Shown: positions 42,827 through 48,558 of the stretch, piece by piece
Layout of the letters: each line of letters starts with the position of its first letter
Position numbering within the stretch: position 1 is the stretch's first letter
Source of the DNA: Bacteroidales bacterium
GTDB lineage: Bacteria; Bacteroidota; Bacteroidia; Bacteroidales; JAIPAP01
DNA: 48,558 nucleotides
Reading direction: 5' to 3'
Assembly: GCA_021740045.1 (NCBI GenBank)
Contig: JAIPAP010000012.1
Coordinates: 1 to 48,558, forward strand
Notes under the pieces: model-generated
What the model was told of the DNA's origin: nothing
Seen by the model: only the letters and a program-made list of their open reading frames with translations
Database searches by the model: none
Translations under genes and position numbers: made by a program

Positions 42827-43684
42827 ATGAAGGAATCAAAACAACATACGCGCAAACCTTCGTGGTTGAAGATCAAGCTCCCCATAGGCACGAATTACGC
42901 CCAGGTAAAATCTATTGTTGATTCGCACCGGCTGCACACCATATGCACCAGCGGTAAATGCCCGAACATGGGCGAATGCTGGGATGCCGGCACGGCCACC
43001 TTTATGATCCTGGGTGAGATATGCACCCGCTCCTGCCGCTTTTGTGCCACTACCACCGGCAAGCCCGAACCAGTAGATTGGGATGAACCCCAACGCCTGG
43101 CCGAGTCGGTTAAGTTGATGGGGTTAAAGCATTGCGTGGTTACCTCGGTCGACAGGGATGACTTGAAAGACGGAGGCGCTGCCGTTTGGGCAGCCACCAT
43201 CAAAGCCATCAAAAAAGAAAATCCGCAAACTACTATAGAGGTTTTAATACCTGATTTCAAGGGGAAACTCGAAGATGTGGATAAGGTAATAGCCGCCAAG
43301 CCGGATATTATTTCACATAATCTTGAAACTGTTGAAAGGCTTACACCGCAAATACGGAGTGCTGCCAGCTATGCACGCAGCCTTAAGGTAGTGGCGCATA
43401 TTGCAAAAAGCGGAATACCAGCTAAATCGGGTATTATGGTTGGCCTGGGTGAAACCCGCGAGGAAGTGCTGGCTACCATGGACGACCTGCTCGCAGTTGG
43501 ATGCCGGATCATGACCATTGGGCAGTACCTGCAACCCACACGGGCGCATCAGGATGTTGACCGCTATGTTACCCCGGAAGAATTCGACGAATATCACGAT
43601 ATTGGAATAAAAAAAGGTTTTCGTTTTGTGGAAAGCAAACCCTTGGTGCGCTCTTCCTATCACGCCGAAAAACATGTTGAATAA
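42827..43684 (+). CDS. lipA: Lipoyl synthase
   Basis: This radical SAM enzyme inserts two sulfurs into protein-bound octanoate to make lipoate for pyruvate and 2-oxoglutarate dehydrogenases and the glycine cleavage system. The 285-residue sequence has both clusters: the auxiliary cluster Cys40, Cys45, Cys51 (CTSGKCPNMGEC) and the radical SAM cluster CTRSCRFC (Cys66, Cys70, Cys73). It also has the C-terminal VRSSYHAE, whose serine ligates the auxiliary cluster. The start at ATG 42827 follows a TAnnTTTG box. The stop is directly followed by the lipB ATG with no gap, so the two are translationally close and form one operon. Confidence 0.97.
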   Translation: MKESKQHTRKPSWLKIKLPIGTNYAQVKSIVDSHRLHTICTSGKCPNMGECWDAGTATFMILGEICTRSCRFCATTTGKPEPVDWDEPQRLAESVKLMGLKHCVVTSVDRDDLKDGGAAVWAATIKAIKKENPQTTIEVLIPDFKGKLEDVDKVIAAKPDIISHNLETVERLTPQIRSAASYARSLKVVAHIAKSGIPAKSGIMVGLGETREEVLATMDDLLAVGCRIMTIGQYLQPTRAHQDVDRYVTPEEFDEYHDIGIKKGFRFVESKPLVRSSYHAEKHVE

Positions 43685-44389
43685 ATGAAGCATAAGGTCA
43701 TTTTTAAGGATCTCGGTAATATCGATTATAAAGAAGCCTGGGATTACCAGCAAAAGCTCTTTGATGAGATTGTTGAAATGAAACGCAACAATGAGCAACT
43801 CACTACCGGTGAGCAAGCTCCCACGACTAATTACCTGCTTTTTTGTGAACATCCGCATGTTTATACCCTGGGGAAAAGTGGTTCGGAAAACAACCTGCTG
43901 ATCAATCATATCCAACTAAAAGCCAACAATGCCACCTTTTACAAGATCGATCGCGGGGGTGATATTACTTATCACGGGCCGGGGCAAATTGTGGGTTATC
44001 CCATCCTGAACCTCGAATATTTTGTTAAAGGGGCTAAGGAATACATTTTCAAAATTGAAGAAGCCATCATTAGAACATTAAATGAATATGGCATCGAAGC
44101 CGGTCGCCTGAAGGGCGCCATAGGCGTTTGGCTCGATCCTGAGGTGGCCGGAAAGGCCCGGAAAATCTGTGCCATTGGTGTAAAAACCAGCCGTTGGGTG
44201 AGCATGCATGGATTTGCTTTTAATATAAATACCGGTCTCAACTATTTTGATTATATCAACCCCTGTGGTTACACCGATAAGCAGGTTACTTCACTGGAGA
44301 AAGAACTAGGTGCAAAACAGGATATGGAACAAGTGAAAGAGGTGGTGAAAGAGAAGTTGGCCCAAGTATTTGAATTTGAATTGGAATAA
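43685..44389 (+). CDS. lipB: Octanoyl-[acyl carrier protein]-protein transferase
   Basis: LipB moves octanoate from acyl carrier protein to lipoyl domains, the step before LipA. The 234-residue sequence contains RGGDITYHGPGQ (90-101), the catalytic Lys160 in RKICAIGVK and the acyl-accepting Cys194 in INPCGY, with the usual HGFAFNI between them. The length is normal. It begins immediately after the lipA stop codon, and the LOG-family gene starts 11 bp after its own stop, giving a three-gene transcript. Confidence 0.97.
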   Translation: MKHKVIFKDLGNIDYKEAWDYQQKLFDEIVEMKRNNEQLTTGEQAPTTNYLLFCEHPHVYTLGKSGSENNLLINHIQLKANNATFYKIDRGGDITYHGPGQIVGYPILNLEYFVKGAKEYIFKIEEAIIRTLNEYGIEAGRLKGAIGVWLDPEVAGKARKICAIGVKTSRWVSMHGFAFNINTGLNYFDYINPCGYTDKQVTSLEKELGAKQDMEQVKEVVKEKLAQVFEFELE

Positions 44390-44399
44390 ACCAAAGCGG

Positions 44400-44993
44400 A
44401 TGAATCACATAAGAAGCATATGCGTATTTTGCGGATCGAGCAAGGGAACCCGGAAGGAATACCTGGAAGAAGCCCGGCAACTGGGGCGCATCCTATTGCG
44501 CGAGAATATCGAATTGGTATACGGGGGCAGTAACATCGGTTTGATGACCCATCTTGCCGATACGGTGCTCGAAGGTGGCGGGAAAGTCATTGGTCTTATG
44601 CCCAAGCGACTTATCGACAAGGAAGTGGCCCACAAAGGCTTAACCGAGTTTCATGTAACCGACTCAATGCAAGAACGCAAAGCCCGCATGGCCGAACTGG
44701 CCGATGCTTTTATTGCTCTGCCCGGTGGGCTGGGAACCCTGGATGAATTAAGTGAGATCTTAAGTTGGAATCAACTGGGCATCATCCATAAACCCATTGG
44801 CATCCTGAATGTACAAGGATTTTACGATCATTTGATCAAAATGCTCGATCATGCAGTGGAAGAAAAATTCATCCGGCAGGAGCATCGCGACAATCTGATT
44901 GCGGAATCGGATGCGGAGAGCTTGATTGAAAAACTTAAGACCTTCGAGCCGGCAGTGCTGGATAGTAAGTGGATAGATGAATTGAAGCATTAG
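44400..44993 (+). CDS. LOG-family (TIGR00730) nucleoside 5'-monophosphate phosphoribohydrolase
   Basis: The start is placed at ATG 44400, 11 bases after the lipB stop; upstream codons in frame would overlap lipB. The 197-residue product has the Rossmann-like N-terminus ICVFCGSSKG, the substrate loop MQERKARM (90-97) and the hallmark PGGLGTLDE (108-116). The family releases the base from nucleoside monophosphates (cytokinin activation in plants, purine or pyrimidine nucleotide turnover in bacteria). Coupling to lipoate genes has no obvious metabolic logic and may only be shared expression. Confidence 0.93.
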   Translation: MNHIRSICVFCGSSKGTRKEYLEEARQLGRILLRENIELVYGGSNIGLMTHLADTVLEGGGKVIGLMPKRLIDKEVAHKGLTEFHVTDSMQERKARMAELADAFIALPGGLGTLDELSEILSWNQLGIIHKPIGILNVQGFYDHLIKMLDHAVEEKFIRQEHRDNLIAESDAESLIEKLKTFEPAVLDSKWIDELKH

Positions 44994-45015
44994 AGAAGTT
45001 CTTGGTTCTAAGTCC

Positions 45016-45069
45016 CGAAAATTTTAAATTTTCGTGGATGCCCGCCTGAATGAATTCATTCGGACAGGC
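45016..45069. repeat. Two adjacent palindromes
   Basis: CGAAAATTTTAAATTTTCG (45016-45034) and GCCTG-AATGAATTCATTCGGA-CAGGC (45044-45069), the second with inner palindrome GAATGAATTCATTC. They occupy the spacer after the LOG gene and may aid termination. The rest of the 45000-45243 spacer shows repeated phrases such as AGTTC(C/T)TGGTTCT at both ends but no gene. Confidence 0.65.
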
Positions 45070-45243
45070 TCGAAAAAATATGAAATCGAAGATTTCTGTT
45101 TTTTCGGCATTTCAAGTTCCTGGTTCTTAGTTTTAAGTTTTGGATTGCATTATAGTTTAAACTTGAAAGTGGTAAACAGTAACTGGAGATATAAAGATCA
45201 TTAGTTTACGCTAAATAGAAGAGTATTAACAAACACACTGTTC

Positions 45244-45801
45244 ATGGTCATCATTGGAATTACGGGAACGCTGGGAGCCGGGAAGGGCACAATAGTGGAT
45301 TACCTTGTAAACCGCAAGGGATTTCTGCATTACTCGGTGCGGGGTTATCTGTTGGAAGAAATTGAACGAAGGAGCCTGGAGCCTAACCGTGATAATATGG
45401 TGATAGTGGCCAATGAGTTGCGTACACAAAACTCACCTTCCTATATTGTTGATCAGCTTTACGAAAGGGCCAGAGAACAATCTGCCAATTGTGTGATCGA
45501 AAGCATACGCACGCCGGGTGAGATCGAATCCCTGCGAAAAAATGGCCGTTTTTACCTGTTTGCTGTGGATGCTAATCCAAAGATCCGTTATGAACGCATC
45601 AAAAACCGCAATTCCGAAACCGACCACATAAGTTTTGAAGAATTCCGTGCCAACGAAGAGCGGGAAATGAACTCCGACAACCCCAATAATCAAAACCTGC
45701 GCAAATGCATCGAACGAGCCGATTTTGTTTTCGACAATAACGGAACCATCGACAACCTGTACGATCAGCTTGAAAAAGTGCTAACCAAAATTGACAACTG
45801 A
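45244..45801 (+). CDS. P-loop nucleotide kinase-like protein
   Basis: The 185-residue protein starts with VIIGITGTLGAGKGTIVDYL; the Walker A GTLGAGKGT (8-16) is of the adenylate/cytidylate or dephospho-CoA kinase type. Following elements fit an NMP-kinase fold: YSVRGYLLEE, NCVIESIRTPGEIESL (Walker B-like, binding and catalytic Arg) and RYERIKNRN as the lid region. The start of the dCMP deaminase gene is 1 bp after its stop, so the kinase probably acts in deoxynucleotide metabolism. Substrate specificity cannot be read from the sequence. Confidence 0.78.
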   Translation: MVIIGITGTLGAGKGTIVDYLVNRKGFLHYSVRGYLLEEIERRSLEPNRDNMVIVANELRTQNSPSYIVDQLYERAREQSANCVIESIRTPGEIESLRKNGRFYLFAVDANPKIRYERIKNRNSETDHISFEEFRANEEREMNSDNPNNQNLRKCIERADFVFDNNGTIDNLYDQLEKVLTKIDN

Positions 45802-45802
45802 T

Positions 45803-46306
45803 ATGACGGAAGAGAAGAAAAACAAATACGTCCGCCCTACCTGGGACGAATATTTTATGGAAGTGGCCAACACCATCGCCAAGCGGGCTACCTGCGACCG
45901 TGGAAGAAGCGGTTGCGTGATTGCCCGCAACCGGCAAATCCTGGTAACCGGCTACGTAGGATCACCTCCCGGCTTTCCGCATTGCGATGATGAAGGGCAT
46001 TATTTCAAAAAGACCGTTCATGAAGACGGGCATGTGAGCCAGCATTGTGTTCGTACCATCCATGCCGAGCAAAATGCCATTGCCCAGGCCGCCCGCAACG
46101 GGGTTTCGCTGGAAGGCGGCACCATCTATTGCCGCATGACCCCCTGCCGCACCTGCACCATGCTGCTGATTTCGGTAGGTATAAAGCGGGTGGTATGTGA
46201 ATGGCGCTACCATTCGGCTCAAGAATCGGAGGAAATGTTTAAATACGCCGGCATCCCGGTAGAGTATGTGAATGATGAGGTGCTGAAGTATAAACAGCAG
46301 AAATGA
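45803..46306 (+). CDS. dCMP deaminase / ComEB-like zinc deaminase
   Basis: Start at ATG 45803, 1 bp after the kinase stop. The 167-residue enzyme has the zinc and proton-shuttle motif HAE (His87, Glu89) in TIHAEQNAIAQAA and PCRTC (Cys115, Cys118), and the family N-terminus RPTWDEYFMEVANTIAKRAT followed by CDRGRSGCVI. It makes dUMP from dCMP for thymidylate synthesis. The insert GFPHCDDEGHYF is usual in ComEB-type members. Together with the kinase it forms a compact two-gene deoxynucleotide unit. Confidence 0.93.
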   Translation: MTEEKKNKYVRPTWDEYFMEVANTIAKRATCDRGRSGCVIARNRQILVTGYVGSPPGFPHCDDEGHYFKKTVHEDGHVSQHCVRTIHAEQNAIAQAARNGVSLEGGTIYCRMTPCRTCTMLLISVGIKRVVCEWRYHSAQESEEMFKYAGIPVEYVNDEVLKYKQQK

Positions 46307-46330
46307 TTGGAGATTGGAGGTTCAATTTTG

Positions 46331-46344
46331 TTTACTTAAGTAAA
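46331..46344. repeat. Perfect 14-bp palindrome
   Basis: TTTACTTAAGTAAA in the 133-bp spacer between the deaminase and the glycoside hydrolase gene. It could be an operator for the downstream gene, which starts about 95 bp further on, but nothing else supports that. Confidence 0.4.
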
Positions 46345-46439
46345 TTGAATGTAGATTGTAGATTTATTCTCCACTCTCCATTCGCCAGGCACAAATGACT
46401 CTTTTTACAGTACATTAGTTAAAATCATGCTGACTGGTT

Positions 46440-48224
46440 ATGAAAAAATTTGTGGTATTTCTTTTAGCCTTTTATATGATCTCAACTGTTTTGAAAGGGC
46501 AGGAGAAAGACCATCCTTCCATCCACATCGAACAAAACAAGTATTACAAATCGCTTTATCAAAAAGGTATCAGCAACTGGGATTCGGTGATGGGGATAGA
46601 TCCTGGTTATGAAGTTGAGGAAGATACCAGTATCAGATTAAATAAGCGTATTTTTGGCTGGCACCCTTACTGGTCGGGAAATGCCCATTTGAATTACCGA
46701 TGGAACCTGCTTTCCGACCTTTGTTATTTTTCCTATGAAGTCGATCCCAATACCGGCGATGCTGTTACAATTCATGACTGGCATGATGCTCCGGCCATTG
46801 ATTCGGCCCTGGCAAATGATACGCGGGTTCATTTGTGTGTGACCTTGTTCGACAACCACAAATCTTTTCTGGAAAACACCCAGGCCAGGCAGAATCTCAT
46901 CGATAACTTAATTGTATTGATCCAGGAAAGGAATGCCCATGGGATCAATATCGACTTTGAAGCCATCCCCACTGCACAGGCTGAGAATTTTAACGATTTT
47001 CTGGTGGATCTTTCCATACAGTTTCACCAGTCAATGCCTGAAGGTATTCTCAGCATTGCCGCTCCGGCGGTTAACTGGAATAATAAATTCAACCTTCCCC
47101 TTCTCCATGATTTTATTGACTGGTTTGTAATCATGGGTTACGATTATTACTGGAACGGCAGCTCGCAAGCCGGGCCGGTTGATCCATTGCATACCCTGTC
47201 GAATTACTTCGATTACAATTTGTCGCGCACGGCAAGTTATTACCAGCAATATATTCCCAATGACCGCATACTGCTGGGACTTCCTTACTATGCCCGGCAA
47301 TGGCCCACCGATCAGAAACTGGCTCCCTCAAAGGTGCGGGGCTATGGCACGGCTTTTACCTACAACTACATTCGTGATCATTCCGACGAAACCTATTCAT
47401 CCGAAAATCAGTATTTTGAAAACAACAGCCAGTCGAATTATTATGCCTTTAACAATGAAGGATGGTTTCAATGCTTTGTGGAAAGCGGCTTTAGCATGGG
47501 CAAGCGCTTTGAAATGGTGAATAGACGCAAGTTAGGCGGAATAGGAATTTGGGCGCTGGGTTATGATGATGGCCATGACACTTACTGGAACCGGATCAGG
47601 GATAAATTCTCCAATAAACGTGTATTTCCCGAAACCGATACCATTTATGATTCAGGGGGTCCTGCTTTTAATTATTATGATCACGAAGATTATACCTACA
47701 CCTTGCATTCGGATGAGGCTAGCGGTATCGATCTTTATTTTACTGAATTTGAGCTGGAGGAAGGCTACGACAGCCTTTGGATATACGAAGGTCCAAATAC
47801 CAACTATCCTTTGATGGGGGTTTACACCGGAGCAGACAATCCCGGGCACATTCACTCCGATCAGCCTTGGTTGACGCTTCGATTCAAATCCGATGGAGCT
47901 GCGACAGCTTCCGGGTGGCGGGCTACGCTCAATACCAAGCCGGACGCTATTGGTGAAAATCCGGTAGCGGGATCATTCAAGATTTACCCGAATCCTTTTC
48001 ATGAGAAGCTTACAGTTCAATTTAAGTCTCAGCATAACGGGAATGTTGTATTACAGCTGATAGACTTGACTGGTCATGTTCTTCAACAACAAGAACAGAG
48101 CATTAATCCCAACCAACAAAATCAATTTAACCTTAACACACATAACCTTAGCCCGGGTGTTTATTTCATCCAGCTATTTTTGAATGAGGGAGAGATAAGA
48201 ACCCAAAAAATTTTCAAGTACTAA
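46440..48224 (+). CDS. Secreted GH18-type glycoside hydrolase with CUB-like domain and T9SS tail
   Basis: The 594-residue protein has a signal peptide (MKKFVVFLLAFYMISTVLKG). A GH18-like (chitinase/spore-hydrolase type) TIM barrel spans about 70-400: IFGWHPYW, then the active-site strand HGINIDFEAI, where Glu174 is the expected acid; Asp172 is kept while the first residue of the DGxDxDxE motif is His. Later strands are FVIMGYDYYW, ILLGLPYYARQW and GGIGIWALGYDD. Residues about 405-500 look like a CUB domain (SLWIYEGPNTNYPLMGVYTG). The C-terminus from FKIYPNPFHEKLTVQF to RTQKIFKY is a T9SS sorting domain. It is therefore exported to the surface or medium and probably cuts chitin, peptidoglycan or a related N-acetylglucosamine polymer. 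Confidence 0.88.
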   Translation: MKKFVVFLLAFYMISTVLKGQEKDHPSIHIEQNKYYKSLYQKGISNWDSVMGIDPGYEVEEDTSIRLNKRIFGWHPYWSGNAHLNYRWNLLSDLCYFSYEVDPNTGDAVTIHDWHDAPAIDSALANDTRVHLCVTLFDNHKSFLENTQARQNLIDNLIVLIQERNAHGINIDFEAIPTAQAENFNDFLVDLSIQFHQSMPEGILSIAAPAVNWNNKFNLPLLHDFIDWFVIMGYDYYWNGSSQAGPVDPLHTLSNYFDYNLSRTASYYQQYIPNDRILLGLPYYARQWPTDQKLAPSKVRGYGTAFTYNYIRDHSDETYSSENQYFENNSQSNYYAFNNEGWFQCFVESGFSMGKRFEMVNRRKLGGIGIWALGYDDGHDTYWNRIRDKFSNKRVFPETDTIYDSGGPAFNYYDHEDYTYTLHSDEASGIDLYFTEFELEEGYDSLWIYEGPNTNYPLMGVYTGADNPGHIHSDQPWLTLRFKSDGAATASGWRATLNTKPDAIGENPVAGSFKIYPNPFHEKLTVQFKSQHNGNVVLQLIDLTGHVLQQQEQSINPNQQNQFNLNTHNLSPGVYFIQLFLNEGEIRTQKIFKY

Positions 48225-48230
48225 AAAACA

Positions 48231-48259
48231 GGCAAATCCCGCAGGAAATGCCCGTTTTT
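48231..48259 (+). terminator. Terminator of the glycoside hydrolase gene
   Basis: GGCAAATCC (48231-48239) and GGAAATGCC (48244-48252) pair with an internal 2-base mismatch and are followed by five T, starting 7 bases after the stop codon. Confidence 0.7.
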
Positions 48260-48284
48260 GCGATTCCAACCTATTCCTAAGTTG

Positions 48285-48312
48285 AGCGATTTAAATGAAG
48301 CGAAAAATCGCT
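48285..48312. repeat. Short inverted repeat
   Basis: AGCGATTT (48285-48292) with AAATCGCT (48305-48312), 12-base loop. The rest of 48261-48459 shows no gene. Confidence 0.5.
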
Positions 48313-48459
48313 TTACTTATGCCGAAGCATCGGAACCAATTTAGAAATTGTTGCTTTTCATCATCCGGCCGGCCGATATGGTAAAAAACTTACAATTTCT
48401 TTATCCCCATCCCGAAAGTTTCAGCCATTTTTCAGGGGCAATTTATTTTAGTATTTGGG

Positions 48460-48558
48460 TTATCGGAATTGAAAGTCAAGTTTGTAATTATACATCCAGG
48501 GGATACGTGGATCAATACCCTCACTGACCAATTGACGCGGTAAATTGCGATAATGCTT
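48460..48558 (-). CDS. C-terminal end of a gene entering from the right edge
   Basis: The minus-strand frame is open from the window edge to a TAA at 48460-48462 and encodes 32 residues, including NLPRQLVSEGIDPRIPWMYN and ending YKLDFQFR. The peptide has ordinary protein-like composition. The fragment is too short to name; an outer-membrane or enzyme C-terminus are both possible. Confidence 0.4.
   Translation of the reverse strand, partial: KHYRNLPRQLVSEGIDPRIPWMYNYKLDFQFR

Overview
The window looks like chromosomal DNA of a Bacteroidota bacterium, probably a free-living member of the Bacteroidales/Marinilabiliales side of the phylum. The evidence is two secreted proteins with type IX secretion (T9SS) C-terminal sorting domains, a FISUMP-domain protein, an Omp28-type lipoprotein beside a TlpA thioredoxin, many large FtsX/MacB-like permeases, and promoter -7 boxes of the TAnnTTTG type. 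I saw no rRNA, tRNA or CRISPR array.

Layout. 1-460: remnant of an AraC/GyrI-type regulator. 461-7491 (minus strand): a kelch-like lipoprotein and a beta-barrel protein; then a TlpA thioredoxin, a DUF6029-like outer-membrane protein and an Omp28-type CxxC lipoprotein as one probable operon closed by a strong terminator; then mannose-6-phosphate isomerase. 7970-12682: a 1570-residue multidomain T9SS cargo protein. 12996-17257: a broken antitoxin gene and an AT-rich 1284-residue protein that combines a PD-(D/E)XK-type nuclease, a P-loop NTPase and a long helical C-terminus, the architecture of STAND/Avs-type antiphage sensors. 17462-17644: heptanucleotide tandem repeats. 17767-29834: an outer-membrane protein, an S41 protease lipoprotein and four FtsX/MacB-type permeases; a fifth follows at 35653. 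No ATPase partner is present.

29835-35652 is an accessory segment that separates permease 4 from permease 5. It carries a REP-associated tyrosine transposase flanked by palindrome-ended REP-like elements (about 205-285 bp when complete, plus fragments), a FISUMP protein, a HEPN/MNT toxin-antitoxin pair whose HEPN half is frameshifted, and a broken RelE toxin. The FISUMP protein holds the most striking signal. Its two copies of the domain differ, over 49 codons at the C-terminal end of each copy, almost only at first and second codon positions, with the pyrimidine third base kept. That is the footprint of adenine mutagenesis of AAY codons by a diversity-generating retroelement (DGR). I see neither a reverse transcriptase nor a template repeat in the window, so the retroelement would act from elsewhere.

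38155-48558: a DUF6263-like secreted protein, a radical SAM protein, a pterin carbinolamine dehydratase, a helical-repeat protein, an AT-rich two-gene unit on the minus strand (a proteasome-like Ntn-hydrolase candidate plus a 63-residue protein), lipoate synthesis and transfer (lipA-lipB) with a LOG-family phosphoribohydrolase, a nucleotide kinase-dCMP deaminase pair, and a T9SS-exported GH18-type glycoside hydrolase. The last 99 bases hold the C-terminal end of a gene that runs out of the window.
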